DNA from: Hydrogenoanaerobacterium saccharovorans
GTDB taxonomy: Bacteria; Bacillota; Clostridia; Oscillospirales; Ruminococcaceae
Length of the DNA: 64,000 nt
Assembly (NCBI RefSeq): GCF_003814745.1
Contig: NZ_RKRD01000001.1
Span: forward strand, 1,240,001 to 1,304,000
Direction of reading: 5' to 3'
Shown: one piece after another, positions 51,512 through 62,147 of the stretch
How the letters are laid out: each line of letters opens with the position of its first letter
How positions within the stretch are numbered: the first letter of the stretch is position 1
Made by a program: the position numbers and the translations under genes
Notes under the pieces: generated by a model
The model's input: only the letters and a program-made list of their open reading frames with translations
Databases searched by the model: none
Told to the model about the DNA's origin: nothing

Positions 51512-52810
51512 TCAATTGCGGTTGCTTTCGCAAACAGGCAGTTTGCGGCCAAATGTAATTACTCCTGTAAATGCCAAAACACCGGATAGTAAAAAGAGCA
51601 TCGGTATACTTTTGGCACCGAAATGTGGTTCAACAACCGATTGAACTGCGGCAGCAATCAGAGAAGAAACCCAAGCCAGCAAACTGGATACCGCACTTGT
51701 TACGCCGAGATAGGTTGTTTTACCGGTAGGCGGGCTGCACTGATACTGCAAATTAATGCTAGCCATGCCGCTGCCGCCTGCGCAAGCCGCTGTTGCAGAT
51801 AAGATAACCGGTGCTAAGATAGGTGCGGTTTCTTTGTTTACAAACGCCCAGCTTAAGGTGCACAAAGTACTGATGAGTGCAGTGCGGCGCAATAAAACAT
51901 CCCATGAACTGCGGTCGGCAAATCTGCCCCACACCCAGGTACCCAACATACCTGCGAGATTTGATAATATTCCTGCTGATGTTATAAAACGGTGCGTTAA
52001 ATACAGGTTACGCAGCATATGTACATATAAAAAAGCAGTTGCAAAACTACCGAATAAACCCATCCACATGGTATACATTATGATAGGGCGGTATTTTATA
52101 TCGCGTATTGGTACAAGCAAAGCGGAAATACGCAATTTTTCTGCTTTGCAAACCGGCTGTTCACGAATACGGCACAATAAAATTGCGTCTATACAGGATA
52201 ACACTATTGAAAAAACTCCTATTATCAAATACCCTTTATAAGGGTCACCGGCATTGGTGAAAGCGTCCAGCTGCCAGCCCATAATCAATGCTACAACGGC
52301 ATTGGCACTGGCAGCAATCACATCTTTTTTAGCCAAAAACTTACCGCGGCCTTGTTGCGGTGCCAAATCCAGCTGAAACTGCTGTAATCCCGGAGTTACC
52401 AGCCCTGCAGCGAGGTATGCAAAAAAGTAAATGATAAGTATGAACATCAATTGGCTGCGTTTGCCGGTAAAAAGCAGCGGGGCAAATGCCGAAAAGCCGA
52501 TAGATATGCGAAAGCCAAAGCATAAAACCCAAATTGCAAATTTTCGGTAATGCAGCCGCTCAAAAAGAAACGGGGCAACAAGCTGCATAACGCAGCCAAA
52601 TTGAGGCATTGCACCTACAAGCGCGCAAAAAGATACGCTGGCACCCAGATAACTCAAATATCCGGCTAAAAAGTTGCCTCCTGCCAGTGCAATCAAAATA
52701 CTTGCAAAAGAGTTTTCTACAATCAGGTTGTGCCTGCTTGCATACAACTGCTGACTGGTTGAAGGTGTAGATGGAAAGAAGATTTCGTGCAGTTTTTCCT
52801 TTAGTTTCAT
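51512..52810 (-). CDS. MFS-type transporter
   Basis: A 432-residue polytopic membrane protein with about 12 predicted hydrophobic segments, of the major facilitator type. A central cytoplasmic loop (CRIREQPVCKAEKLR) lies near residue 215, and the basic motif LVTPGLQQFQLDLAPQQGRGKF near 140. Substrate is unknown. It lies between the GH38 and phosphohexomutase genes and may move sugars or be unrelated. I chose ATG 52810 behind AGGTGA. Confidence 0.75.
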   Translation of the reverse strand: MKLKEKLHEIFFPSTPSTSQQLYASRHNLIVENSFASILIALAGGNFLAGYLSYLGASVSFCALVGAMPQFGCVMQLVAPFLFERLHYRKFAIWVLCFGFRISIGFSAFAPLLFTGKRSQLMFILIIYFFAYLAAGLVTPGLQQFQLDLAPQQGRGKFLAKKDVIAASANAVVALIMGWQLDAFTNAGDPYKGYLIIGVFSIVLSCIDAILLCRIREQPVCKAEKLRISALLVPIRDIKYRPIIMYTMWMGLFGSFATAFLYVHMLRNLYLTHRFITSAGILSNLAGMLGTWVWGRFADRSSWDVLLRRTALISTLCTLSWAFVNKETAPILAPVILSATAACAGGSGMASINLQYQCSPPTGKTTYLGVTSAVSSLLAWVSSLIAAAVQSVVEPHFGAKSIPMLFLLSGVLAFTGVITFGRKLPVCESNRN

Positions 52811-52834
52811 AAGTTCACCTGCCTGTGAGCACAT

Positions 52835-52870
52835 TAAAAGGAGCCGCGGGGTCGTATCCTCGCGGCTCCC
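52835..52870 (-). terminator. Hairpin between GH38 and MFS genes
   Basis: GGAGCCGCG (52840-52848) and CGCGGCTCC (52861-52869) form a perfect 9-bp GC-rich stem. On the minus strand it is followed by TTTTAAT. It is a moderate intrinsic terminator or an attenuator ahead of the MFS gene. Confidence 0.6.
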
Positions 52871-52917
52871 TGCACCTTGTATTTTCGTTTTTATTATTAT
52901 AACATCTGTTCTAATAA

Positions 52918-55900
52918 TTAAAAGGTCAGCAGTAGTGTTTTAATCTCGTATGGTTTAATCGTAAAGGTAACACAATTATTGGTTACTTGCAAACTGCTTT
53001 GCGGGTTTTCAAGCAAATCACACTCGGTTACACAGCTGGGTTTGGTATGCAATGCAAGTGTTGCATTGGTACGCATGTTACGGCTTTCGTAAATACGAAC
53101 AACAATGCCTTTACCGTTTTCAGCTTGTTTCACAGTTTCAAGAACAACATTATCTTTATCCAAAGAGGCAAATGAAAAATTTGTACCTGCTGTACCGCCG
53201 CAAATAGCAGTCATTGGGCTGTTGAGGTCGGCAGCTTGTTGTTGTGTATCTGCAGTACGCCATGTACCTTCGTGCGGATAGAGTGAATAGGTGAATACAT
53301 GTTCTTCCACATCGGTATTTGGGTTTGGTTCGATACCCGATTTGATAAGAGTTAATCCGATATTCCCCTGGCTAACACTGTGGCCGTATTTGCAGTCGTT
53401 CAAAAGGCTCACACCGTAACCACCTTCCGACACATCCATCCATTTGTGTGCACAGCTCTCAAACCGAGCCATATCCCAACTGGTATTGGTATGCGTTTTG
53501 CGCGCTACGTTGCCGAATTGGATGTCAAAAGTTGCTTCATCGGTATGAACATCCACAGGGAAATGTACCTTAAGCAGATGCTGATGCTCTTTCCAATCCA
53601 CCCAAGTATCAAAATCAATACGTTGAGTGTGGGCATAAAAACGAATACGCTGGCTCATTTTCGAGTGCATAAAGCTGCGTTCAACAGTCAGCTCTGCGCA
53701 TAAAGGGCCAACAGATGTCCATTCCATAGAGGTTACACCATCGATGTTCCAGAATTTTTCGGTGTAAAACACATCAATATCCCAGTTATCATAGTAAATG
53801 GGTTTATCTTCATAAACACGCAATTGGTTGCATTTATGCTGCGGCGTTATAATTTCGCGTTCATTTTGTTTATCAAACAGCGATGAAAATGCGCCGTCTC
53901 CATCAATATCCACTTTATAAAATGGAGTTTCGATTGTATAACCATCATTTTTAGCACTGTATTTAAAAGGGGAGGGGGAATTTTTAATTGCTTCTGCCTG
54001 TGCAAAGGTAGTGTAACCTTTTGATGGTATATTTTTTACCAAAGCGTAGTTGGTACCGCCAATTACTTGCGAAGGGAGAGTACCATGTTCATCTGCAATT
54101 GCAGCAATCCCATCAGGCAGGGCAACAAGGCCTTCGTGGTGAAACCCAAGGGTATTAAACACAGTCACTCCGTTGCCTGCACCGGCAATGGCTGCTTTGC
54201 GCTCGGTAATTAGCGCTTGGCTTTTTTCTGCAATTTCTTGATACTCTTTTTTGGTTACCTCGTATACTTCTTCAATCGAAGAACCGGGCAAAATATCGTG
54301 GAATTGGTTGAGCAGCACTGTTTTCCAAAGCTGTTCCAACTCGGCAGGGTAGGCAACACCTTTTTCTGCAGCAAGTACGCTTAGCAGTTCCAAATCCATT
54401 AAAGCAAGCTCGCTTTTACGGTTTGCACGTTTATTGCGCGCCATAGAAGTATAAGTGCCGCGGTGATATTCAAAATAAAATTCACCGGTCCAGGTTTGCA
54501 AACGCGGGCTGTCTTTTACCCGTTGCTCGAGTTCTTCAAAGTATTGGCGAGAGCCTGTTTGGCGTACCTTTGGAACACCTTTTATGCCTTGTTCCATACG
54601 ACGGCCGGTTTCTAGCATGGCACGGGTTGGCCCTCCGCCACCGTCACCGTAACCGTAAGAAATGAGGATGTCATTGTTCATTTCTTTGTTCTGATAGCGT
54701 TCCCAACCACCCATGATAGAATCTGGATGAAGCATACCGTTGTATGTTGTGAAAAAGCGCTCAACACTTTGCCCTACTCCTAGGGTTGAGATAAAGTGTG
54801 TAAGAACCTTCGTGCCGTCAATACCCTCCCACAAAAGTGTATCATTGGGTACCTTGTTAAACTGGTTCCATGACAATTTTGTTGTCATAAAATAGTCAAT
54901 CCCGCACTTTTTCATAATTTGCGGTAATGCACCTGAGTAACCAAATACATCCGGTAACCACAAGACATGGTTATCTGCACCGAATTCCTCTTTAAAAAAG
55001 CGCTTTCCGTATAAAAATTGTCGTACCAAACTCTCACCTGAGGTAATGTTGCAGTCTGCCTCAACCCACATGCCGCCCTCAGGCTCCCAGCGTTTTTCTT
55101 TGATACGCTGTTTTACCTGCTCGTACAGTTCGGGGTAGCGCTCTTTCAAAAATGTATACAGTACAGGCTGGCTGGACATAAACTGGTACTCAGGATATTC
55201 CTCCATCAGCTTTAAAACAGTTGCAAAGCTGCGTGCAACTTTTTCGCGTGTCTGCTGTACCGTCCACCACCATGCCACGTCAATATGGGTATGGCCTACA
55301 CAGGTTGCAATTACTTCATCGAACCCTGCCATATCAGTATACAAAGCTTTCTGAATATAGCTGCGGGCAGCATCTACAGAATTATAAAAATCATGAGAGG
55401 GTACATCACGCAAATCCAACAGATTAATGGTATTGTTCAGCACAGTAAGGATGTCTATAGCAGTTTTGCCTTTTTCATCCATACGTGCAAGTGCCCATAG
55501 CGGTACCTGAATATCGTAATAAAGTGCCTCTACAGCAGGGCAAATTTCCATTACATCAGCAAACAGATTGAATTCGGTATGCAATATACCGGTATGCGCT
55601 TGCAAGTCAATGGTATAACGATCGCCTGCATGTGCCTTATCGGTAATTTTAATTTCACGGTGGTTCATATCGGCACCTTGGATAGGTTCACCGTTTACAA
55701 ATACAAGAAATTGCGGGTTTTTTGCATCATCCCATTCTTCTATTTGTGTCCTCAATAAAATCCACAAGCTTTTACCTTCGTAAGAGGCAGGCACAGTAAA
55801 TGCAGTACGAAACCAATAGTGTTTGTCCGGCCCGTACCAGTGCATTTTGGTGCTTTCAAAAGCCTGCCAAGAAGCACCGTCGTTTTGTACAGCATCAGGG

Positions 55901-56013
55901 GTAAGCCAAAAACCTTGTTTCATTTCCCAATTTGTCAGTGAAAATTTTTGTGTTACCGAGAATTTTTTTAATTGTGCAGCAATTACCTCTACACGCTCTT
56001 TTGCAAATATCAT
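52918..56013 (-). CDS. Alpha-mannosidase, GH38 family
   Basis: A 1031-residue retaining alpha-mannosidase without signal peptide, so it acts inside the cell on imported oligosaccharides. The zinc-binding motif CVGHTHIDVAWWWT lies near residue 238. The catalytic nucleophile is probably the aspartate in LPDVFGYSGALPQI near 349. The N-terminal 200 residues are a beta-sandwich, and the C-terminal half is the usual GH38 beta region. It follows the GH130 gene by 16 bases. Confidence 0.92.
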   Translation of the reverse strand: MIFAKERVEVIAAQLKKFSVTQKFSLTNWEMKQGFWLTPDAVQNDGASWQAFESTKMHWYGPDKHYWFRTAFTVPASYEGKSLWILLRTQIEEWDDAKNPQFLVFVNGEPIQGADMNHREIKITDKAHAGDRYTIDLQAHTGILHTEFNLFADVMEICPAVEALYYDIQVPLWALARMDEKGKTAIDILTVLNNTINLLDLRDVPSHDFYNSVDAARSYIQKALYTDMAGFDEVIATCVGHTHIDVAWWWTVQQTREKVARSFATVLKLMEEYPEYQFMSSQPVLYTFLKERYPELYEQVKQRIKEKRWEPEGGMWVEADCNITSGESLVRQFLYGKRFFKEEFGADNHVLWLPDVFGYSGALPQIMKKCGIDYFMTTKLSWNQFNKVPNDTLLWEGIDGTKVLTHFISTLGVGQSVERFFTTYNGMLHPDSIMGGWERYQNKEMNNDILISYGYGDGGGGPTRAMLETGRRMEQGIKGVPKVRQTGSRQYFEELEQRVKDSPRLQTWTGEFYFEYHRGTYTSMARNKRANRKSELALMDLELLSVLAAEKGVAYPAELEQLWKTVLLNQFHDILPGSSIEEVYEVTKKEYQEIAEKSQALITERKAAIAGAGNGVTVFNTLGFHHEGLVALPDGIAAIADEHGTLPSQVIGGTNYALVKNIPSKGYTTFAQAEAIKNSPSPFKYSAKNDGYTIETPFYKVDIDGDGAFSSLFDKQNEREIITPQHKCNQLRVYEDKPIYYDNWDIDVFYTEKFWNIDGVTSMEWTSVGPLCAELTVERSFMHSKMSQRIRFYAHTQRIDFDTWVDWKEHQHLLKVHFPVDVHTDEATFDIQFGNVARKTHTNTSWDMARFESCAHKWMDVSEGGYGVSLLNDCKYGHSVSQGNIGLTLIKSGIEPNPNTDVEEHVFTYSLYPHEGTWRTADTQQQAADLNSPMTAICGGTAGTNFSFASLDKDNVVLETVKQAENGKGIVVRIYESRNMRTNATLALHTKPSCVTECDLLENPQSSLQVTNNCVTFTIKPYEIKTLLLTF

Positions 56014-56029
56014 ATTGTTTACCTCATTT

Positions 56030-57019
56030 TTACGCCAAGGGGTATTCTTTCATATAATTTAGCAACTCATCTACGGTGGTGAAAGCAAGCCCGGTTACGG
56101 TATCTGCACAGCCGTAGTAGATTGCAATGCGCCCGGTATCTGCATCGGTAAGCGCCGCACAAGGGAAGGTGACATTCGGGACATCGCCAACACACTCGTA
56201 AAGTTCTTGCGGGCCAAGGATGTAATTGCGGCTGCGTGCTTTTACTTTCCAAGGCTCATCAATATCCAGCAATGCACAGCCAATGCGGTATACAAAGCCG
56301 TTGCAGGTATTGATAACACCATGGTAAATCATCAGCCAGCCTTCGCTGGTTTCGATAGGTACTGCACCGGGGCCTATTTTTTTACTCTGCCAAGCCGAAG
56401 CATCGCCGTTAATTGTGCCCATTACCCAGCGATGTTTACCCCAAAAGGTAAGGTCGGGGCTTTGGCTGCAAAAAATATCACCAAACGGTGTATGTCCTGT
56501 GTCCGACGGACGAGATAACATCATATACATATTGCGTATTTTGCGGGGGAATAATACGCCGTTGCGGTTGTATGGTAAAAACGCATTCTCAAGCTGATAA
56601 AAAGTTTTAAAGTCTTGCGTCCATCCCATACCAATGGTTGGTCCATGTGCTCCGTTACACCAAGTAATGTAGTATTTGTCATCAATTTTGCATACACGGG
56701 GGTCGTAGCGATATTCGCGTACGGTTATTTCTGCGTCGCCCCCAAATGCAATAGGCTCTGCGCTTATTTCCCAATTGATGCCGTCTTTACTAAACCCGGG
56801 GAAAATGTCCATGCTCACCGAGCGGCTGTCACAACGAAAAACACCGGCGTAACCGTCTTTAAACGGTACCACTGCGCTGTTAAAGATACTGTTTGAGTTA
56901 GGGGTTGCATCTCGGGGGATAATAGGGTTTTGGCTGTAGCGCCAAACGGGGCCGCGTGTATTTACGGGTTTATCTTGCCATGGCATATCGGGCAATGAGG
57001 TTCCAATAATGTGTGCCAT
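56030..57019 (-). CDS. GH130-family mannoside phosphorylase
   Basis: GH130 enzymes cleave beta-1,4-mannosidic bonds with phosphate and give alpha-mannose 1-phosphate. The 329-residue product has the family motifs NSIFNSAVVPFKDGYAGVFR, REYRYDPRVCKIDDKYYITWC with the proton-donor aspartate, and KIGPGAVPIETSEGWLMIYHG. The small size and the neighbouring GH38 suggest the subfamily that acts on Man-GlcNAc or mannooligosaccharides. I chose ATG 57019 behind AAGGAGAA. Confidence 0.88.
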   Translation of the reverse strand: MAHIIGTSLPDMPWQDKPVNTRGPVWRYSQNPIIPRDATPNSNSIFNSAVVPFKDGYAGVFRCDSRSVSMDIFPGFSKDGINWEISAEPIAFGGDAEITVREYRYDPRVCKIDDKYYITWCNGAHGPTIGMGWTQDFKTFYQLENAFLPYNRNGVLFPRKIRNMYMMLSRPSDTGHTPFGDIFCSQSPDLTFWGKHRWVMGTINGDASAWQSKKIGPGAVPIETSEGWLMIYHGVINTCNGFVYRIGCALLDIDEPWKVKARSRNYILGPQELYECVGDVPNVTFPCAALTDADTGRIAIYYGCADTVTGLAFTTVDELLNYMKEYPLA

Positions 57020-57048
57020 AAAATTCTCCTTATTTCTTACCACTGAAG

Positions 57049-57810
57049 TTATTTCTGTGCGCGCATTTCAGATGGTGTAATATTGTAATAGCTGTGAAAA
57101 TGCTGATAAAAATAATTTAGATTGGAATACCCCACATCAGAAGCAATCGATGCAATGGTATCATTCGTGTTGAGAATACGTTTTGATGCAGCGGTAAGCC
57201 GATAAATCATGAGGTATTCTGAGAATTTCAGCCGCATTTCTTTAATAAACAACTGGCCTAGATAGGTAGGGTTCATGCGAAAGCGGTCAGCAATTGATTT
57301 TAGTGTAATGTTTTCATTGTATTCTGCTTTCACCATCAGCAGTATTTTACAAATAAGAGAGGGGAGGGTGTTGTAATGCACGCCCAGTACCGGGTCAATA
57401 TCTTCTTCGTTGTTTTCCGCTTCGGGTAAAGTTCCGTGCAAATTCTCCACTATAATGCGTTTGAGGCATTCCTCTAATTTGTCGGTACGAATAGGCTTAA
57501 GTAAGTAATCCAGTGCACCGCACCGCAACGCTTCGCACGCAAAACGAAAATTACCGTAACCGCTCATCATAATATAATTAACTTTCAATCCAATATCATT
57601 TAAACGATTGATTAAATCGTAACCATAATCGTTTCCGATACGCACATCCACCAAAGCAATATCGGGTTTGCAATCTACTGCGCGCGCAAGTGCATCGGGG
57701 CATGTGGTAGCAGTTTCTATTCTGGTAACACCATAGTGCTTCCAATCAACCATATAGCGCACGCCCTCTAATATGTTTGGCTCATCGTCAACAATTAACA
57801 AGGTGTACAT
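57049..57810 (-). CDS. AraC-type response regulator (YesN-like)
   Basis: This is a response regulator with an N-terminal receiver (phospho-acceptor D55 in IALVDVRIG, lysine in LLKPIRT near 104). The C-terminal AraC HTH pair is about 155-250 (NPTYLGQLFIKEM and IASIASDVGYSNLNYFYQHF). It probably activates the transporter and glycosidase genes in response to the partner kinase, whose stop overlaps its start. Confidence 0.92.
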   Translation of the reverse strand: MYTLLIVDDEPNILEGVRYMVDWKHYGVTRIETATTCPDALARAVDCKPDIALVDVRIGNDYGYDLINRLNDIGLKVNYIMMSGYGNFRFACEALRCGALDYLLKPIRTDKLEECLKRIIVENLHGTLPEAENNEEDIDPVLGVHYNTLPSLICKILLMVKAEYNENITLKSIADRFRMNPTYLGQLFIKEMRLKFSEYLMIYRLTAASKRILNTNDTIASIASDVGYSNLNYFYQHFHSYYNITPSEMRAQK

Positions 57811-59558
57811 TATGCATCCTCCTTTTTGGGTATGTGGATTGATACACAGGCGCCGCTCTCAGGGTTGTTACGTATTTTCAAAGAAAAGCCCTCGCCATAA
57901 AAATGCTTTAGTCGAATATAAACATTACGTAAGCCAATACTCGAATCTTTACTTTCGGTACTTGATTGCAAATTGCGGTTTATTTCGTCCAGTTTATCTT
58001 GTTCAATACCACTGCCGTTATCAATCAATTCAATTCGCCAGCCGTCCTCCTCAGCATATCCGGTAGCAATTAACAGGTTGTATTCGCTTGTTGGGTCAAA
58101 CCCATGCCGAAAATAGTTTTCGGCAAGTGGCTGAAGCCAAAATTTAACCGTTTTCATGCTATACATTTCAGGTTCCAATTCAATCTGATACGATACATTG
58201 CCGGCGTAACGCAGCTCCATAATATCCAAATACATTTTCAGCAATTCAAATTCTTCCTGTAAAGTAATTATATCACCGCCGCGTACCACTTCACGAAATA
58301 ACCCGCCCAATAGGGCGATGGCATCTGCTGTGGTTGTGTCGTGCTCTACAAGTGCACGTGAACGGATAGCCTCGAGTGTATTGTACAAAAAATGTGGATT
58401 TATTTGGTGCTGTAAGGCACGCATTGCAGTTTCTTGCTGTTTGATTTTTAACTGATATTCTATACGGATGTATTCGTCCAATACCTTAACCATATTTTGC
58501 AGTGCAGTAGCGATAATACCGTATTCATCATGTCTTAATGTATTGGTGCTTTTTAGAGATTCTGCAGATTTAAAATCGCCTTTTTCTACTGCTGCAATTG
58601 TATCAAGTATATAGCCTAAAAACTTTGCATCATCTCTTAAACCATATAGCACCCACGCTATTACAGCAAAATCAAGTACAGTAAATGCTGCCAGTAACAG
58701 CAATAATGTTGTACCGTTTTGTTGCAGCAATGTGGCGGTATCAGTTAAGGCAACATATTTAAAATTGTATAAGCCTGAAGAAAAAGTAGTATAAAAAACT
58801 CGGTTAAACGGTCCATCCTTAAAAGAGCCTTGTGTTTGAGGCAAACCTTGCGCCTGCCATAAACGCAGTATGCTTTTTTTGCTTTTGTCCGTAGCCCCGG
58901 ACATGTTACCATTTGTAAAAACGGCACACACCCCCGCATCTGGGCGGGGGGTACGGTACATGCTGTCGCCGGAAACAAGAAATTGGATTTCCCCCAGTTT
59001 TTTAGCTAAATTATTTAAATTATGAACCTGATAGCTTACCAGCAGGGCATCACCATAATATGCTTGTTCTTCGCCATTTGAATTATTAGAAAACCAAAGC
59101 TCAATCTCGCCAGAAACTTTGTTAATTTGCACACCCTTGCTGCCACTATCCGAAACCAGTATTGCACTGGTTATAGGACTTGACGAGCTGTTGATGAGAC
59201 TGATAAGATGCGATGGAAAATAGCCGATTTGTGCACGACTGGTTCGGCTGTTTTCTGCACGTGCAAGGGTATATTCCTTTTCGGATTTTGCATGAAATAG
59301 TACAGCAGCATCTTGCATTAGCGGCGTACTGGAATAAATACGCACCATAAACTCGTTCGTTTGCTCTACTGCGTTGTGTACTCGGGCTTCTATTCCCGCA
59401 AAAGCATCTTCTGCCACTTTACGCTGTGTGTTAATCCATGCGTTAATAAAAAATAAGCTCATACCGCCAAACAAAAAAATACTAACTGCCATTACCACTA
59501 CTATAATGGTAATTAACTTCGTGCGATAGATTTTAAAACGAAACAACGTGCTTTGCAT
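57810..59558 (-). CDS. Sensor histidine kinase (YesM-like)
   Basis: A 582-residue membrane sensor kinase. Two transmembrane helices (about 15-38 and 270-292) flank an extracytoplasmic sensor of about 230 residues. A HAMP-like linker follows, then the His_kinase region with the phospho-accepting histidine in QHQINPHFLYNTLEAIRSRA near 390. ATPase boxes are ENYFRHGF, IDNGSGI and GLRNVYIRLKH. It pairs with the AraC-type regulator next to it. Confidence 0.92.
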   Translation of the reverse strand: MQSTLFRFKIYRTKLITIIVVVMAVSIFLFGGMSLFFINAWINTQRKVAEDAFAGIEARVHNAVEQTNEFMVRIYSSTPLMQDAAVLFHAKSEKEYTLARAENSRTSRAQIGYFPSHLISLINSSSSPITSAILVSDSGSKGVQINKVSGEIELWFSNNSNGEEQAYYGDALLVSYQVHNLNNLAKKLGEIQFLVSGDSMYRTPRPDAGVCAVFTNGNMSGATDKSKKSILRLWQAQGLPQTQGSFKDGPFNRVFYTTFSSGLYNFKYVALTDTATLLQQNGTTLLLLLAAFTVLDFAVIAWVLYGLRDDAKFLGYILDTIAAVEKGDFKSAESLKSTNTLRHDEYGIIATALQNMVKVLDEYIRIEYQLKIKQQETAMRALQHQINPHFLYNTLEAIRSRALVEHDTTTADAIALLGGLFREVVRGGDIITLQEEFELLKMYLDIMELRYAGNVSYQIELEPEMYSMKTVKFWLQPLAENYFRHGFDPTSEYNLLIATGYAEEDGWRIELIDNGSGIEQDKLDEINRNLQSSTESKDSSIGLRNVYIRLKHFYGEGFSLKIRNNPESGACVSIHIPKKEDA

Positions 59559-59655
59559 TAATAAATCTCCTTTACCTAGGTTTCACTATATTATACCATT
59601 TATAGGGTTTTATTAAAATGCAAAGCACATTGCTGTTAACGGTTAAGCTTAATAA

Positions 59656-61134
59656 CTATTTAAAAAATTCGTCTATTTGTTTTTGAGCCTCGATCATAAT
59701 AGTATCAAAACCTGCGGCTTTTAATTCTTTCAAACAAGCCGGTACTGCTGTTTCAGGGTCAGAAGCACCTGCCATCATATCGTAGCGGTACTTATCCCAA
59801 ACCACTTTGCAGTTTGCAATCTCGTTTTGGATATTTGAAATATCTAGTGCAAAGCCCATGCAAACAGAGGTAGTTGCATCTTCGTTTTGTTTTTTAACAT
59901 CATTCCACTGGTTGGGGTCACTGCCATCTTCAGTAGACATATTAAAGAATGTTGCTTGTGTATATTTGGGCAGACCTTGGAACCAAGCATCGGTGAGTAC
60001 CTTTACAACGTTTTCGCTTACATATTCAAAGTGTTTACCTTCTACACCATAAGCCAGCATATCACGGAATTTATGGTCGGTGTTAGCAAGTTGCAAAAGC
60101 TCGAGTGCTTTCTCTTTGTATTTAGAGTTTGCAGAGATTGCGTTTAAAGAGCCCTGAATGGAATCGGTATTATACACGGGGCCAAATACTTTAACAGTGT
60201 CATATTTTTCAACACCGTGCAGCTTTTGCCATGTAGATACTGCCTGTGGCCAGCCCTGTGCAGAGAGGTATGGCAGACCTACGGGAGCCTCAAGAAGAAC
60301 GTTAGCATCTGGGTTGATAATGCCGTCTTTGTACCACTGGTTCAGCAGCTTGAGGTTTTCCATAATTTCTGGCTGCTCTAAAACGCTTACTACTTTACGG
60401 TTTTTGTCGTCAATTTTTACTCCTATTGGGTAAAGACCGGCAGTTAAACCATCGTATTCGTTAAAGAAGCCGCTAAATTGGCTGCCTTGTGAAAGCTGTA
60501 AGGGGTAGAACCCTTTGCCTTCGCCTTTTTTCATAGCTCTAAACGGAGCATCAAGGTCTTTCATAGTTTTAATCGATGGTACATCGATGTTGTATTTTTG
60601 AACATATTTGTTATCAAAACACCAGAATTGAGCAATGGATGAATCTTTGTAAGTAGGCACTGCATAAATTCTGCCGCCAACTTGCGTACCTTTCCACAAT
60701 TCTTCTGGGATGGTTTTGTAAAGATCGGGTGTGTTCGATTCTACCATATCGGTAATATCTGCAAATGCGCCCATGCTTACAAAACGGTTGTAGTTGTTGG
60801 TATTGGTAAACATCAAGTCAAAATACTCGCCGGAGTTGACGATGGTATTCATTTTCTTTTCCCAATCGCCCCAAGATGAAATTTTGATTTCTACTTTGGC
60901 ACCAATTTTTTCAACTAGGTACTTGTTAATCGTATCTAAACTTTCGCTTAAGTCTGCAGGAACTGTACCGCCGATGCTCCACCACACAAGTGTAGGAATT
61001 TCGCCCGTAGCTTCAGAACCCGATGTGCCGTCATTCGGTTTACCTGCAGGTGATTTGTTACATCCTGCAAGCATACCGGCAGACATTACCAATGCAAGAA
61101 CAAGAGAAACGATTTTCTTGAGATTCTTTTTCAT
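59656..61134 (-). CDS. ABC transporter substrate-binding lipoprotein (family 1)
   Basis: A 492-residue binding protein with a lipoprotein signal (LAGC lipobox, lipidated C25) and the family 1 fold. It binds an oligosaccharide outside the membrane and passes it to the two permeases upstream. It resembles LplA-type proteins, which often pair with YesM/YesN. No ATPase gene is in the window, as usual for this type, which shares an ATPase elsewhere. Confidence 0.92.
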   Translation of the reverse strand: MKKNLKKIVSLVLALVMSAGMLAGCNKSPAGKPNDGTSGSEATGEIPTLVWWSIGGTVPADLSESLDTINKYLVEKIGAKVEIKISSWGDWEKKMNTIVNSGEYFDLMFTNTNNYNRFVSMGAFADITDMVESNTPDLYKTIPEELWKGTQVGGRIYAVPTYKDSSIAQFWCFDNKYVQKYNIDVPSIKTMKDLDAPFRAMKKGEGKGFYPLQLSQGSQFSGFFNEYDGLTAGLYPIGVKIDDKNRKVVSVLEQPEIMENLKLLNQWYKDGIINPDANVLLEAPVGLPYLSAQGWPQAVSTWQKLHGVEKYDTVKVFGPVYNTDSIQGSLNAISANSKYKEKALELLQLANTDHKFRDMLAYGVEGKHFEYVSENVVKVLTDAWFQGLPKYTQATFFNMSTEDGSDPNQWNDVKKQNEDATTSVCMGFALDISNIQNEIANCKVVWDKYRYDMMAGASDPETAVPACLKELKAAGFDTIMIEAQKQIDEFFK

Positions 61135-61201
61135 TGTGTACCTCCTAAGAAATTTTTATTTATCTGCCGCATAATACGGCATGATAACAAATGGAATTTT
61201 G

Positions 61202-62134
61202 TCAGCCTTTAACAGCACCGACAGTAAGACCAGAGATAAAGTATTTTTGAAAGAACGGATAAGCACAAGCGATGGGAAACACGATAATAACGACAATGGC
61301 CATACGTGCAGCCTCTTTAGGCATATTTGCCAAAAGCTCTGCTTGGGTAACACCAAGCGATGCCGCGTTTTGAGCCAGCATGTTGATGTTTGTTAGGATA
61401 GTGTTTAGAAGAGCCTGCAATGAAAGCAACTTTTGGTCGTCGATATACAGCATCGATTGGTACCAGTCGTTCCAGTAAGAAAAACATAAAAACAAACCGA
61501 TTGTTGCCAGTACAGGCAGCGAAATTGGCAGCACGATACGGAAAAATATGGTGAACTGCCTAGCTCCGTCCAATTTAGCCGATTCTATCAATGATTCGGG
61601 AATGGTTGACTTGAAAAATGTTTTACAAATAATTACATTAAAAGACGATACCGCAAGCGGTAAAATAAGCGCCCAAACGGTATTTTTAAGCCCTAAAAAA
61701 GATGACGTAATAAAGTAAGTGGATACAAGACCGCCGTTGAACACCATAGGTATAAAAACCACCATGGTAAGAAAACCTCTTAGTTTGTATCCCGGGCGAG
61801 ATAATACGTAACCCATAAGTGTGGTTAACAGTACACCCAGTGCGGTTCCTATAATGGTAACAAACAGTGATACACCCAGTGCTCTGAAAATAATCGTGCT
61901 CTCATCCAATAAGAACTTATAACCATCAAAAGAAATTACTTTTGGTAAAATGCGGTAACCATGTTCAATAATCGATTGCTCGGGTGAAAGCGAGATGGAT
62001 ATAACGAACAGCACCGGGATAATACAAATGAGTGCAAGCGCAATAAAAATAATATTAATTATAATGTTGCTGCCCGTGGATACTCGGTTGAATTTTTCCA
62101 AACCGTCCAAAGCTTGTTTATGCTTTTTAGCCAA
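61202..62134 (-). CDS. ABC transporter permease (YtcP/CUT1 type)
   Basis: A 310-residue inner-membrane permease with about six transmembrane segments. The ATPase-contact EAA loop is ESLIESAKLDGARQFTIFFRIVLPISLPVLATIG near 185. The C terminus ends PFFQKYFISGLTVGAVKG. It is the partner of the LplB-type permease 14 bases upstream and should import oligosaccharides. Confidence 0.93.
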   Translation of the reverse strand: MAKKHKQALDGLEKFNRVSTGSNIIINIIFIALALICIIPVLFVISISLSPEQSIIEHGYRILPKVISFDGYKFLLDESTIIFRALGVSLFVTIIGTALGVLLTTLMGYVLSRPGYKLRGFLTMVVFIPMVFNGGLVSTYFITSSFLGLKNTVWALILPLAVSSFNVIICKTFFKSTIPESLIESAKLDGARQFTIFFRIVLPISLPVLATIGLFLCFSYWNDWYQSMLYIDDQKLLSLQALLNTILTNINMLAQNAASLGVTQAELLANMPKEAARMAIVVIIVFPIACAYPFFQKYFISGLTVGAVKG

Positions 62135-62147
62135 TGTATTTCCCTCC